Assembly: GCA_950097015.1 (NCBI GenBank)
Contig: CATNEN010000038.1
Location: forward strand, 22,816,001-22,880,000
DNA length: 64,000 nt
Direction: 5' to 3'
Source of the DNA: Macrostomum hystrix
Taxonomy: Eukaryota > Platyhelminthes > Macrostomidae
Of the stretch, positions 21,160-33,666 are shown piece by piece (the first letter of the stretch is position 1; each line of letters starts with the position of its first letter). The translations under genes were made by a program, and so were the position numbers. The notes beneath the pieces are model-generated. The model was not told the DNA's origin. It ran no database searches and saw only the letters and a program-made list of their open reading frames with translations.

Positions 21160-24100
21160 TCAAAAGCCGACTGGTCGAGGACTCTGCTCTCTAGAAAATA
21201 GACTCCCCGAAACCAAGCTAGACGCAGCAGCAGCAGCAGCAGCAGCAGCCGAAGATTCGTCTATAGCAGCCGAGCAACACTTGCCGCCGCTGCCAATGGC
21301 GCATTTTTTCAGCAGCTCCTTGGCAACGGAGGCAACAGCGCAGCCGAATGTGGACATGATGGCAGCCTGAAACGGCTGGGCCTCCTCCCAGCGGCCGTCG
21401 ACTAGGCGACACTCACCGGCCATCCAGGATTTGTCGTCTTCGCCGCCGACAACGCGCAGACAGCCGGAGAGTTTAACAACACCCGCGCCGCAGAGGAGGT
21501 TGGGCAGTGGAGGTCCCGGCTCCCATGAGCCAGCTTCGGGATCAAATATTTCAACACTGTCGGTGCAGAACTCCGGCAGGACCTCCTTGCGCCAGCGCTC
21601 CGAGGCGCAGGTGTTGCCGCCGATGACGTAGAGCTTGTCGCGATAAACAGCGCAGCCGGCGAGGGCGCGGGGAGTCTGCATCGGCGGCAGCTCCGACCAG
21701 GCGTTCGACTGGGGCTCGTAGCTGAGGGATATTTAAGCCGTCTATGGGCATTGTAGGATTTCTGGGAGAACAGAGACATCAAGAGAATGAATAGGAATCT
21801 ACATTAAAGGATTTCTGGGGATAATAAAGGCAATCCTAGGGATAAATACAGGTAATCCTAGGGATATAACAGGTAATCCTAGGGATAATACAGGCAATTC
21901 TAGGGATAATACAGGCAATCCTAAGGATAAATACAGGCAATCCTAGGGATAAACACAGGCAATCCTAGGGATAAATACAGGCAATCCTAGGGATAAATAC
22001 AGGCAATCCTAGGGATAAATACAGGCAATCCTAGGGATAAATACAGGCAATCCTAGGGATAAATACAGGCAATCCTAGGGATAAATACAGGCAATCCTAG
22101 GGATTTAACAGGTAATCCTAGAAATAATACAGGCAATCCTAGGGATAATACAGGCAATCCTAGGGATAATACAGGCAATCCTAGGGATAATACAGGTAAT
22201 CCTAGGGATTTAACAGGTAATCCTAGAAATAATACAGGCAATCCTAGGGATAATAAAAGCAATCCTAGGGATAAGACAGGCAATCCTAGGGATATAATAA
22301 TAATAAAAATTATTATTATTATTGATTACACCTGCCCTAATTGGGTCAGATGTGCAGCCGAAAGCACAGCCGCAGCTAATGCGTGGCGCATCTGAAGGCT
22401 GCGTACAACTGTTCAGTCCATGGACTGGGGGGACGCCACACCCACCTTCAATTATCCCAGCTGATGCTGGTACCCATTTAACAGCTGGGTGAACTGAAGC
22501 AATGCAGAGTTAAGTGTCTTCCTTAATGTAAGACACTATATGTAAAGTTATGCAAATATACTATATCGAATTGAGAAAATTTTACGAATCTAGGAATTTT
22601 GTAGGAGTCCAGGGAAATTGAAGAGAATCTAGGGATATTATAGGGAATCTAGGGGTATTATAGGGAATCTAGGGATATTATAGGGAATCTAGGGATATTA
22701 TAGAGAAACTAGGGATATTATAGGGAATCTAGGGATATTATAGAGAATCTAGGGATATTATAGGGAATCTAGGGATATTATAGAGAATCTAGGGATATTA
22801 TAGTGAATCTAGGGATATTATAGAGAATCTAGGGATATTATAGAAAATCTAGATATAATATGGAATCTAGGGATATTATAGGGAATGTAGGGATATTATA
22901 GGGAATCTAGGGATATGATAGGGAATCTAGGGATATTATCGAGAATCTAGGGATATTATAGAGATTCTAGGGATATTATAGAGAATCTAGGGATATTATA
23001 GAGAATCGAGGGATATAATATGGAATCTAGGAATATTATAGGGAATCTAGGGATATTCTAGGGATGTAGGGATATTATAGGAATCAATGGAGGTTAATTG
23101 GCATCCAGGGATAAATAGCAAATCCAGGATCAGAAAACCAGGACATCAAAGCGTGTACATGCAATTATTTCATCATTCGTGCATTTCACTCACCGATAGC
23201 ATGTGTTGACAATTTCACCAGCGGCATTCTCTCCGCCGAATGCGTACAGTCGGCCTCTGTAAGAGTGCCCGGCGGCGCAGCGCAACGGCTGCGGCAACGG
23301 CGCCACAGGCTGCCAAGCCAGAGTCTGCAGGCAGAATCTTTCAACCTGATTGGTGACCTCCTGGCCAGTGAAGCCGCCGACAGCGTAGACGGCTTGGTCA
23401 ACTAGGACAAATAGGAACTGAGTACGGGGCAAACTCATGCGAGCCATCGACTGCCAGGTCCAAGCAACAGCCGCGTCTGTCTGGGCCAGGTGAAGCTGGT
23501 TTGAAACGCCGTCACAGGTGACACTGCCGCGTACCGAGATCTTCTTCTGGGTGCCGCCTGCCAGTAGCAACTGATTCGAGCCTGTCACTACCACGCCTGC
23601 GGGGTGAGGATTAGCGAGATGACAGTCAGGGATTAGAAAGATTAGAGTGAGGGATTAGCGAGATTAGAGTGAGGGATTAGCAAGATTAGAGTGAGGGATT
23701 AGTGAGATTAGAGTGAGGGATTAGCAAGATTAGAGTGAGGGATTAGCGAGATTAGAGTGAGGGATCAGCGAGATTAGAGTGAGGGATTAGCAAGATTAGA
23801 GTGAGGGATTAGTGAGATTAGAGTGAGGGATTAGTAAGATTAGAGTTGAGGGATTAGCAAGATTAGAGTGAGGGATTAGCAAGATTAGAGTGAGGGATTA
23901 GTGAGATTAGAGTGAGGGATTAGCAAGATTAGAGTGAGGGATTAGCGAGATTAGAGTGAGGGATCAGCGAGATTAGAGTGAGGGATCAGCGAGATTAGAG
24001 TGAGGGATTAGTGAGATGGGGGTGAATGATTATTAAGATGAGAGTGACGGATTAAGGAGATAAGGTTGAGTAAATATTGGGATGAGAATGAGGGATTAGA

Positions 24101-27100
24101 GAGATGAGAGTAGGAGATTGGTGAGATGGATGGATTAGGAAGATGAGAAAGTTAGCCACACCACGACTTATACTATTTATTTCCTATTAATTTTTACAAG
24201 GCCTTCAATAACCCAGAGAGCTGCGTTTTTTGCTGTACGAGGCCCTACTTAAATATGCTGAAAAAAGATCAATATAGTAAACTAGTCAATATAGCTAGAC
24301 GCGGCAAGAACCTATTTATATACACAGAGCTAAAGTTTTAGTGCAAGTGTAATTAACGCACAGTCGCGGACAACGACCCTAGAGCAGTCCAGGTAAAACC
24401 TAAAATATTTATAACAATAAAAACTCACTTAATAAGAGTACCCTAATTGAGCAGTAATATAATAGTTTATAGTGCACAATTTTCCAGGAAATTTAGTAGC
24501 CTAGCAGGTAAAAAATAGAATCGAGTTTGTGAGAGTAAAATAAAGGGCTATTAGAGTGTCAGACAGGTGAGATTGGAGAGAAGAGAGTCAGAAAGGTGAG
24601 ATTGGAGAGTGTCAGGCAGGTGATATTGAAGAGTGTCAGACAGGTGAGATTGGAGTGTTAGACATGTGAGATTGGAGTGTCAGACGGGTGAGGTTGGAGA
24701 GTGTCAGACGGGTGAGATTGGAGAGTGTCAGACAGGTGAGATTGGAGTGTCAGACAGGTGAGATTGGAGAGTGTCAGACAGGTGAGATTGCAGAGTGTCA
24801 GACAGGTGAGATTGGAGTGTCAGACAGGTGAGATTGGAGAGTGTCAGACAGGTGAGATTGGAGAGTGTCAGACAGGTGAGATTGAAGAGTGTCAGACATG
24901 TGAGATTGGAGTGTCAGACGGGTGAGGTTGGAGAGTGTCAGACAGGTGAGATTGGAGAGTGTCAGACAGGTGAGATTGGAGAGTGTCAGACAGGTGAGAT
25001 TGAAGAGTATCAGACAGGTGAGATTCGAGTGTCAGACAGGTGAGATTGAAGTGTGTCAGACAGGTGAGATTGGAGAGTGTCAGACAGGTGAGATTCGAGT
25101 GTCAGACAGGTGAGATTGGAGAGTATCAGACAGGTGAGATTGGAGAGTGTCAGACAGGTGAGATTGGAGTGTCAGACGGGTGAGATTGGAGAGTGTCAGA
25201 CAGGTGAGATTGAAGTGTGTCAGGCAGGTGAGATTGGAGAGTGTCAGGCAGGTGAGATTGGAGAGTGTCAGGCAGGTGAGATTGAAGTGTGTCAGGCAGG
25301 TGAGATTAGAGAGTGTCAGACAGGTGAGATTGGAGAGTGTCAGGCAGGTGAGATTGAAGTGTGTCAGACATGTGAGATTGGAGAGTGTCAGACATGTGAG
25401 ATTGGAGAGTGCCAGACAGGTGAGATTCGAGAGTGTCAGACAGGTGAGATTGGAGAGTGTCAGACAGGTGAGATTGGAGAGTGTCAGACAGGTGAGATTG
25501 AAGTGTGTCAGGCAGGTGAGATTGGAGAGTGTCAGGCAGGTGAGATTGGAGAGTGTCAGACAGTATCTGTCGGACAGACAGTAATAATTAAGATAACAGA
25601 ATATAAGTGCGATAGAAAATATTTAGCCTGTGTGATTATGAATAGTTAACATCAGTGATTCTAAGATCTAGTAAGCAATGAACTTTAAAAAAAATTTTTC
25701 TAAGAAAACACTTTAGATTAGATAAGTTTAACCTAAGTCTAAAAGCAGACTGCACTAAAATGAAAAAGCACGTGATTATTGTCTACACTAGTCAGCTGAC
25801 AGGTTAAAAAAGAACCATAATATAATAGCTTTGCACCAGGCACGGAGAAGGTAGAGCGAAAGATGATGTTAGTGTTAGACAAAAGAAATAAGGCAGTGCT
25901 ATTGCTGAGGACAAGGTAGAATAATTGAAATCTATACAAAACACTGGGTCAGCTGACAAACTGTTTAGCTGGTCGGTCAATAGACTCAAAAACTAGAAAA
26001 AGCCGACTCAAATTCGAGTAGAACAATAGAGACAGACAGACAGACAGAGCGTGAGATTGCGTTAACGTAAGCGGGAGATATCCAACGAATGATTAATTCA
26101 CAATAAATGATTTCTGATAAAGACTAATTAAAGACTGAATAATTTCTGACAAAGAGTAATTAAATACTGAATGATTTCTGACAAAGAGTGACTGAAGACT
26201 GAATGATTTCTGACAAAGAGTGACTGAAGACTGAATGATTTCTGATAAGGAGTGACTGAAGACTGAATGATTTCTGACAAAGAGTGACTGAAGACTGAAT
26301 GATTTCTGATAAGGAGTGACTGAAGACTGAATGATTTCTGATAAGGAGTGACTGAAGACTGAATGATTTCTGATAAGGAGTGACTGAAGACTGAATGATT
26401 TCTGACAAAGAGTGACTGAAGACTGAATGATTTCTGACAAAGAGTGACTGAAGACTGAATGATTTCTGACAAAGAGTGACTGAAGACTGAATGATTTCTG
26501 ACAAAGAGTGACTGAAGACTGAATGATTTCTGACAAAGAGTGACTGAAGACTGAATGATTTCTGATAAGGAGTGACTGAAGACTGAATGATTTCTGACAA
26601 AGAGTGACTGAAGACTGAATGATTTCTGATAAGGAGTGACTGAAGACTGAATGATTTCTGATAAGGAGTGACTGAAGACTGAATGATTTCTGACAAAGAG
26701 TGACTGAAGACTGAATGATTTCTGATAAGGAGTGACTGAAGACTGAATGATTTCTGATAAGGAGTGACTGAAGACTGAATGATTTCTGATAAGGAGTGAC
26801 TGAAGACTGAATGATTTCTGACAAAGAGTGACTGAAGACTGAATGATTTCTGACAAAGAGTGACTGAAGACTGAATGATTTCTGACAAAGAGTGACTGAA
26901 GACTGAATGATTTCTGACAAAGAGTGACTGAAGACTGAATGATTTCTGACAAAGAGTGACTGAAGACTGAATGATTTCTGATAAGGAGTGACTGAAGACT
27001 GAATGATTTCTGACAAAGAGTGACTGAAGACTGAATGATTTCTGATAAGGAGTGACTGAAGACTGAATGATTTCTGATAAGGAGTGACTGAAGACTGAAT

Positions 27101-30100
27101 GATTTCTGACAAAGAGTGACTGAAGACTGAATGATTTCTGACAAAGAGTGACTGAAGACTGAATGATTTCTGATAAGGAGTGACTGAAGACTGAATGATT
27201 TCTGACAAAGAGTGACTGAAGACTGAATGATTTCTGACAAAGAGTGACTGAAGACTGAATGATTTCTGACAAAGAGTGACTGAAGACTGAATGATTTCTG
27301 ACAAAGAGTGACTGAAGACTGAATGATTTCTGACAAAGAGTGACTGAAGACTGAATGATTTCTGACAAAGAGTGACTGAAGACTGAATGATTTCTGATAA
27401 GGAGTGACTGAAGACTGAATGATTTCTGACAAAGAGTGACTGAAGACTGAATGATTTCTGATAAGGAGTGACTGAAGACTGAATGATTTCTGACAAAGAG
27501 TGACTGAAGACTGAATGATTATTGACAGTGACTGAAGAGTAAAGTATTTAGCAAATGTTTCACAAACCTGGCATGTAGAGTGACAAAGGCAGTTTAGCAA
27601 TCCTGACCAGGTGATACTGGTTGAAGCCCTGGAGCTGGTGGAGGCAGTGCTGGCTAGCATTGTCGTCCACGCTGCAGCAGCAGCCGCAGTCGCCGGGAAA
27701 AGATGGCAGTAACAGTTCAACAGAATTGAATTTCCTAGTTTTATCCTCAGTGTAGGGATTTGCCACAATGAGGTAGCCGCGCACGTAGCTCATACCTGAC
27801 CGGGGTGTTGAGTTTAAGTCCAGTTCGGCTTGGCGATTTGGCAGCATGTGATGATAGCGGGCAAGGCGGAGAAGCTCCTGCGTTAGAAAAGTTTTTTTAA
27901 CGGCTTTGTCAGCGATTTAGAATGCTTTCATTATTTATGCAAATTATAATGACTATATGTAATTACTTATACTCAAAACCTGTTAAAAATCCTTATAACG
28001 TGAATCTTAGATTCCTACCCAAAGCCCGTTAATCTTGGATCGGCCTACTCAAAACCCGTAATTTAGATTCCTACTCAAAGTCCGTTAATCTTAGATTCAT
28101 ACTCAATGCCCGTTAATCCTAGATCCCTACTCAAAACCTGTTAATCCTAGATCCCTACTCAAAACCTGTTAATCCTAGATCGCTACTCAAACCCGTTAAT
28201 CTTAGATCCCTACTCAAACCCGTTAATCCTAGATCCCTACTCAAAACCTGTTAATCCTAGATCCCTACTCAAACCCGTTAATCCTAGATCCCTACTCAAA
28301 ACCTGTTAATCCTAGATCCCTACTCAAAACCTGTTAATCCTAGATTCTCAAACTCGTTAATCTTAGATCCCTACTCAATACCCGCTAATCCTAGAACCCT
28401 ACTCAAAACTCGATATATAGAATCTAATCTTATAATCTAAAATCTAATCTCACCTGTACTCTCGAGTCGGCCTGCAGCATCGGTTCACATTCTACCCGGT
28501 CGCACAGATAATAACAGCTCATGCAGGCGAATCGGACTTGTCGCATTGCTTCAAAGGCGTGCCCCAATCGAGTGGTCGGATCGCGTGCAAGCCAAGCTAG
28601 GCAAGCCTCGAAAACGGATTCCTCAGTGGGGACAGACAAGAAGTCGTCGCGAATAATTTCAGCTAGCTTATTGGCTGGCAGACTGAGGAATTCGTCTTGG
28701 TGACAGATCTGGATTAAGTTGGGCTTGACGAGTTTAGATACTGAGAATTTGTGGCCTCGCCGCGGAATCGAGCTCAGGGACCTTGACCGCTCTATCACCC
28801 ACCCCATACCCTTAGAGTGTACACTTATTTAGTTTTTCTTTTTCTAAACTAGCCTACTTAAAGTAGGCTTGATAGAATCAATGTTAAAATTAGCGCCAAC
28901 CTCTTGAAAACTGGAGCCCATAACAGCCCTAGCCAGCTGGGCCAAGGCGTGACAATCGTGCAGTTTTCCAAAGAAGTACACAGGCAAGCAGTTGGCTTTG
29001 GTCACGTGTCGCTGCATATAGTCGGCGCAGGCCGATTTTAGCGACGGCAGCTGAAGCAGATTGGCGGCAGAGAGCAGGCACTGTACAGTGTCCAAGCTGA
29101 GATTAACTGCGCCGGTGTAGATATAAGCTAGCACCAAGTCGAATGTGCTAGGCTCCATATCTGTGAGGGTCACCCGGTTGCTGACCGATTCGCGCAGATT
29201 GTGACTAAACATGGCCATGAAGAATGGACTGGAGATGGCCAAAATGTTCTTGTGGGCCGCGAATGTTACCTGCAGAGAGCGTGATGTACATTGAAGTCAT
29301 CTTGGTCAGGACTGAATGTACATTTGGTGTGAGGAGGTTGGCCTAGATTGAATGTACTTTTGGAGTGAGTAGGTTGGTCAGGACTGAATGTACATTTGGT
29401 GTGAGGAGGTTGGCCTAGATTGAATGTACATTTGGAGTGAGGAGGTTGGTCAGGACTGAATGTACATTTGGTGTGAGGAGGTTGGTCAAGATTGAATGTA
29501 CATTTGGAGTGAGGAGGTTGGTCAGGACTGAATGTACATTTGGTGTGAGGAGGTTGGCCAAGATTGAATGTACATTTGGTGTGAGGAGGTTGGCCTAGAT
29601 TGAATGTACATTTGGAGTGAGGAGGTTGGTCAAGATTGAATGTACATTTGGAATGATGAGGTTTGTCAACGCCGAATAGAAATTACAATTGAAGTCAGGT
29701 TGGTATAGATTGAATGCACAGTGGAGTAAGGTTGTGTGAGATCGAATGTACCTCACTATGAGGGCTTGGTATAAAATAAAAATAAAAGCACAAATGGCAC
29801 CCACCCCTCCAACAGCAATTTCAACATCAGCAAACTGTTTCGTCTCGTAAAGATTTCGAAACGCTTTAGCCAATCGCTCGGATCTATGCGAGTCAACAAA
29901 TCGAACAGTCTCAGCGGCAACATCAGCGCCAGCAGCAGCAGAGTCGCCCGGAGTCGATGCCGCATCACCAGACGCTACAGAGTGACTATTATTAGCCACA
30001 TTAGCCATTGTGGAAGAGGCATCAGCGGCGACTGTAGAATTAGATATCGCAGCCGCGGATGATCGATTCATATTGCGAGCCAATCGATTGCCACCGCCTG

Positions 30101-30257
30101 AGGCGCTGCTGCCGTGAGTACAGGGGCAGAAATTTGACGTTGGCTGCAGCTGCATTGGCAATGCCTGATTGTGAGCAGCTTGATGCTGATGCTGATGATG
30201 CGGCTGGTGCGGCCTTGGCAATGGCAGGGGAATTAGGGGCTGCTGATAGCCGGACAT
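21160..30257 (-). CDS. BTB-BACK-Kelch protein (KLHL family), 6 exons
   Basis: Minus-strand exons 30257-29805, 29269-28901, 28708-28454, 27877-27568, 23596-23194 and 21721-21160 join cleanly (783 residues). The N-terminal 120 residues are low complexity (Pro/His/Gln then Ala/Ser). The BTB domain follows (FADVEIAVGG then VTFAAHKNILAISSPFFMAMF), then the 3-box/BACK region (CHQDEFLSLPANKLAEII, EESVFEACLAWL), then Kelch blades with GG pairs: LLLAGG, VYAVGGFTG, LYAFGGEN, LYVIGGN, LRVVGGED. The first blade (about residues 375-465) is poorly conserved and Cys-rich. The C-terminus adds a poly-Ala run encoded by GCA/GCT repeats. Family knowledge: BTB-Kelch proteins recruit substrates to CUL3 ubiquitin ligase. 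I cannot assign the KLHL subtype. Five introns total about 6.7 kb, most of it minisatellite. Confidence 0.88.
21805..22290. repeat. 22-bp minisatellite in Kelch intron 5 (3' part)
   Basis: About 22 units with core CAGGCAATCCTAGGGATAAA. Variants with TTTAACAGGTAATCC recur. On the transcribed (minus) strand each unit presents TTATCCCTAGG, which looks like a splice acceptor. Confidence 0.9.
22316..22540 (-). mobile_element. SINE family B body, tRNA head missing
   Basis: Shares the conserved body with copies at 30366, 38487 and 39242: TTGATTACACCTGCCC, then CTGTTCAGTCCATGGACTGG, then GACGCCACACCCACC and CATTTAACAGCTGGGTGAAC. The tRNA-like head that should follow on the right is absent, so this copy is truncated. 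An ATT-rich tail lies on its left. Confidence 0.8.
22600..23085. repeat. 20-bp minisatellite in Kelch intron 5 (5' part)
   Basis: About 24 units of AGGGATATTATAGGGAATCT, with GAGAATCT and GGAATGT variants. The unit shares CTAGGGAT with the 22-bp array on the other side of the SINE. Confidence 0.9.
23625..24010. repeat. 22-bp minisatellite in Kelch intron 4
   Basis: About 17 units with core GAGATTAGAGTGAGGGATTA. It begins 30 bp inside the intron from exon 5 and decays at its right end (24010-24130). Confidence 0.9.
24011..24545. other. Kelch intron 4, unique part
   Basis: Decayed repeat units, then AT-rich unique sequence. No feature recognised. Confidence 0.4.
24546..25575. repeat. 24/20-bp minisatellite in Kelch intron 4
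   Basis: Two unit lengths are interspersed: GTGTCAGACAGGTGAGATTG followed or not by GAGA. About 43 units. Each carries CAGGTGAG, a donor-like string, but on the strand opposite to the gene. Open frames across it are repeat artefacts. Confidence 0.9.
25576..26104. other. Kelch intron 4, unique spacer
   Basis: AT-rich sequence between two arrays; a short GACA run lies near 26035. Nothing else recognised. Confidence 0.4.
26105..27535. repeat. 32-bp minisatellite in Kelch intron 4, two alternating variants
   Basis: About 44 units with core GACTGAAGACTGAATGATTT. The remaining bases come in just two forms, CTGACAAAGAGT and CTGATAAGGAGT, in an irregular order. Units are otherwise almost identical, which indicates recent amplification or gene conversion. 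Because 32 is not divisible by three, a stop-free unit gives long frames in all three minus-strand phases. Confidence 0.92.
28010..28415. repeat. 27/28-bp minisatellite in Kelch intron 3
   Basis: About 14 units with core CTGTTAATCCTAGATCCCTA. On the transcribed strand each unit reads GGATTAACAGGTTTTG, which places an acceptor-like ACAG directly before a GT. Confidence 0.88.
28750..28806 (-). mobile_element. SINE family A head fragment in Kelch intron 2
   Basis: On the minus strand GTGATAGAGCGG (A box) is followed, after a deletion of the anticodon part, by GAGCTCGATTCCGCGGCGAG (B box region). It stops about 40 bp before the splice acceptor of exon 3. Confidence 0.7.
29285..29760. repeat. 36-bp minisatellite in Kelch intron 1
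   Basis: About 12 units with core GAATGTACATTTGGTGTGAG and a following GAGGTTGG. Two forms, GTCAGGACT and CCTAGATT or GTCAAGATT, tend to alternate, giving a 72-bp higher-order period. Confidence 0.88.
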
Positions 30258-30365
30258 GACAAGGTGTAGCTATTCGAGGCTGTGTAAGCGATGCTTACTG
30301 AAATTATTTGCATTTAAAGGCTTTGGTTTCATTCTTCAACGATTAAAGAATAACTTAAATATTAA

Positions 30366-31030
30366 TAAAAAATTGATTATACCTGCCACAATTAGGTCCG
30401 ATGTGCTGTCGACAACAAAGCCGCAGCTATTGCGAGGCGAATCTGAAGGCTGCGTACAGCTGTTCAGTCCATGGACTGGGGGACGCCACACCCACCCTTA
30501 ATTATCCCAGCTAATGCTGGTGCCCATTTAACAGCTGGGTGAACTGAAGCAATGCATACTTAAGTATCTTAAATAATAATTGCAGGAGGGCTGCGGGCAA
30601 TGGCACACCATTCGGTGACACTAGACCCGCAGCCAGCAAGGAGGCAATTCTGCCCATTTCGCTGACTCCTGAGCACACACGCACACAGATACCGTACGCA
30701 GGCACACGCTCACACAGGTGTGTACATCTGCCCTGACTTTCTCATCGTCAGGCAGTGTACATTTCACTGTGCCTTGGAGGTTGGCCCTCAAGGACGTAAA
30801 TTGCACGACAAGCCCCCAAGCCTTCTCTCCGCGGCTGCGCCCCAAATAAATGTGGCCTCGCCGTGGAATCGAACTCAGGGACCTTGGTGCGAGAGGCAAA
30901 CGCGTTAACCGCTCTGCCACCGACCCCCGTTAAGTATCTTACTAAAGGACACAAATTGTATAAGCGGATTTGGGAATCGAACCCCCGACCTTCAAGTCAC
31001 GAGTCCGACGCTTCAATTCCTAGTCTACAA
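30366..31030 (-). mobile_element. SINE family B copy, split by a family A SINE
   Basis: The body lies at 30366-30570 and the tRNA-like head at 30941-31030 (GGGAATCGAACCCCCGACC, the complement of a B box). The two parts are separated by a complete family A SINE. TTAAGTATCTT is present at both junctions (30560-30570 and 30930-30940), an 11-bp target-site duplication. It begins about 110 bp upstream of the Kelch start codon. Confidence 0.85.
30571..30929 (-). mobile_element. SINE family A, full length (359 bp)
   Basis: Read on the minus strand: tRNA-like head GGGGGTCGGTGGCAGAGCGG (A box), AGTTCGATTCC (B box), a body with GAGGCCACATTTATTTGGGG, and a short ATT-rich tail (AATTATTATTT). It is flanked by the 11-bp duplication TTAAGTATCTT. 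The sequence is the best preserved of the four copies in the window and gives the family its length. Confidence 0.88.
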
Positions 31031-31035
31031 CCAAT

Positions 31036-31562
31036 TTTCGTCTTAATCTTCAATTAAAAATATTAATTTAGCTAGATATAAAGCTGGTTCGCTAAACAGA
31101 AATAAATGTTAAGAAGCAGAAATTTTTTTAAAAACATTTTAAAACAGTTTATTTTGCTTATAGCCTTGTTAAAAATACTACTAGGCTTACAAGGCTGCTA
31201 CATTTATAATTAAGCAGACCAATAAAAAAAGTTTCATAATAAACATTTTCAGTACTTGTAGAAGAGCAGAACATAAAAACTTTGAAATATTAAAAACATA
31301 GGCCGAACTATGAGTATGCATAGCATTGTGTTTAACAAAGATTTGGGCATGCTTTAAGAAACAACAACTTTTATATTTACAGCTAGTTATTAGAAAAATT
31401 ATTAGACAAAGGCTTATAAAAACTAAGTTCAAGTGTCTTTGAGTCGATACTGACGCAAGTGAATATATATGAAAATACAACATACAGGCTTTTAAATGTA
31501 GAACGTCAGTGTTCCTATTTTATACAGTTTATGACATGTTTATTGTGTATTGTTCACTAAAC
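31036..31562. other. Intergenic, no gene seen
   Basis: AT-rich DNA between the SINE pair and the next array. Confidence 0.45.
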
Positions 31563-33163
31563 ATTCAATCTATTCTCACTGCCTACTTAAATCTATTCTC
31601 ACTGTCTACTTCAATCTATTCTCACTGTCTACTTCAATCTATTCTCACTGTCTACTTCAATCTGTCTCACTGTCTACTTCAATCTATTCTCACTGTCTAC
31701 TTCAATCTATACTCACTGTCTACTTCAATATATACTCACTGTCTACTTCAATCTATTCTCACTGTCTACTTCAATCTATACTCACTGTCTACTTCAATCT
31801 ATTCTCACTGTCTACTTCAATCTATTCTCACTGTCTACTTCAATCTATACTCACTGTCTACTTCAATCTATTCTCACTGTCTACTTCAATCTATTCTCAC
31901 TGTCTACTTCAATCTATTCTCACTGTCTACTTCAATCTATTCTCACTGTCTACTTAAATCTATTCTCACTGTCTACTTCAATCTATTCTCACTGTCTACT
32001 TCAATCTATTCTCACTGTCTAATTCAATCTATTCTCACTGTTTAATTCAATCTATTCTCACTGTCTACTTCAATCTATCTCACTGTCTACTTCAATCTAT
32101 TCTCACTGTCTACTTCAATCTATTCTCACTGGCTACTTCAATCTATTCTCACTGCCTACTTCAATCTATTCTCACTGGCTACTTCAATCTATTCTCACTG
32201 TCTACTTCAATCTATTCTCACTGTCTACTTAAATCTATTCTCACTGTCTACTTCAATCTATTCTCACTGTCTACTTCAATCTATTCTCACTGTTTAATTC
32301 AATCTATTCTCACTGTCTACTTCAATCTATCTCACTGTCTACTTCAATCTATTCTCACTGGCTACTTCAATCTATTCTCACTGCCTACTTCAATCTATTC
32401 TCACTGGCTACTTCAATCTATTCTCACTGTCTACTTCAATCTATTCTCACTGTCTACTTAAATCTATTCTCACTGTCTACTTCAATCTATTCTCACTGTC
32501 TACTTCAATCTATTCTCACTGTCTAATTCAATCTATTCTCACTGTTTAATTCAATCTATTCTCACTGTCTACTTCAATCTATTCTCACTGTCTACTTCAA
32601 TCTATTCTCACTGTCTAATTCAATCTATTCTCACTGTTTAATTCAATCTATTCTCACTGTCTACTTCAATCTATTCTCACTGGCTACTTCAATCTATTCT
32701 CACTGCCTACTTCAATCTATTCTCACTGGCTACTTCAATCTATTCTCACTGTCTACTTCAATCTATTCTCACTGTCTACTTAAATCTATTCTCACTGTCT
32801 ACTTCAATCTATTCTCACTGTCTACTTCAATCTATTCTCACTGTTTAATTCAATCTATTCTCACTGTCTACTTCAATCTATCTCACTGTCTACTTCAATC
32901 TATTCTCACTGGCTACTTTAATCTATTCTCACTGCCTACTTCAATCTATTCTCACTGGCTACTTCAATCTATTCTCACTGTCTACTTCAATCTATTCTCA
33001 CTGTCTACTTAAATCTATTCTCACTGTCTACTTCAATCTATTCTCACTGTCTACTTCAATCTATTCTCACTGTCTAATTCAATCTATTCTCACTGTTTAA
33101 TTCAATCTATTCTCACTGTCTACTTCAATCTATTCTCACTGTCTACTTCAATCTATTCTCCTC
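31563..33163. repeat. 23-bp minisatellite, about 70 units
   Basis: The core is TCTATTCTCACTGTCTACTT. Variants (GGCTACTT, TTTAATTC, a TCTATCTCAC deletion form) recur in the same order near 32040, 32290 and 32835, showing block duplication. Located 3' of MOB4 and 5' of the Kelch gene. Confidence 0.92.
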
Positions 33164-33666
33164 TAGATATTCATTAAAAATTAAATTATTCGTGGATAAA
33201 GACATGACAATTGATTGTTTAAATAGAATAGCTAGATTTTTAAGAAACACAAAAGCTAAAATTGCGCATGATTAATCGATTACGTGTTTTTATGAGTGCG
33301 TTATTAAAGGATTTACCAGATTTGCAAATTCAGTAAAGTTTTCATAATTTAAAAAACGGTTCATCTTCTTTAATACAATAGTGATAAGGAGGACATTATT
33401 GCCTGTTAACAGTAGAAATAGCATTGTTTTGTATCTACCAAAAATATTCAATTCCAGTTGCCATGAAAATACTGAAATTGGACAATATCGTATATTCGTA
33501 TCTCGACGATGTCAATTTCTGACGTTAGTTCATCGATGTAGGCAGTGGCTATCTGTAATATCGAGGTCTTTCTACTGCTAAAGCCAAACCATAATCATTA
33601 GGCCTTTATAATTAAAAAGTTTTTTGTTAGAATAATAAGACAATAATAAACTTCCAAGTGTTCAAT
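33164..33666. other. 3' flank of MOB4
   Basis: Unique AT-rich sequence that should include the MOB4 3' UTR on the minus strand. No other feature. Confidence 0.4.

Noticed and set aside
26093..27768. Minus-strand frames of 402-546 residues in all three phases
   Set aside because: They are a 32-bp repeat read in three phases inside Kelch intron 4. The real exon 4 frame (27877-27568) is different.
28709..28807. N-terminal extension of Kelch exon 3 (MGWVIERSRSLSS)
   Set aside because: This stretch is the intronic SINE fragment. The acceptor at 28709-28710 joins exon 2 to ICHQDEFLSLP in frame.
30700..31030. Functional tRNA genes on the minus strand
   Set aside because: The A and B boxes are present but the heads lack a foldable complete tRNA and are fused to repeated bodies, so they are SINE heads.
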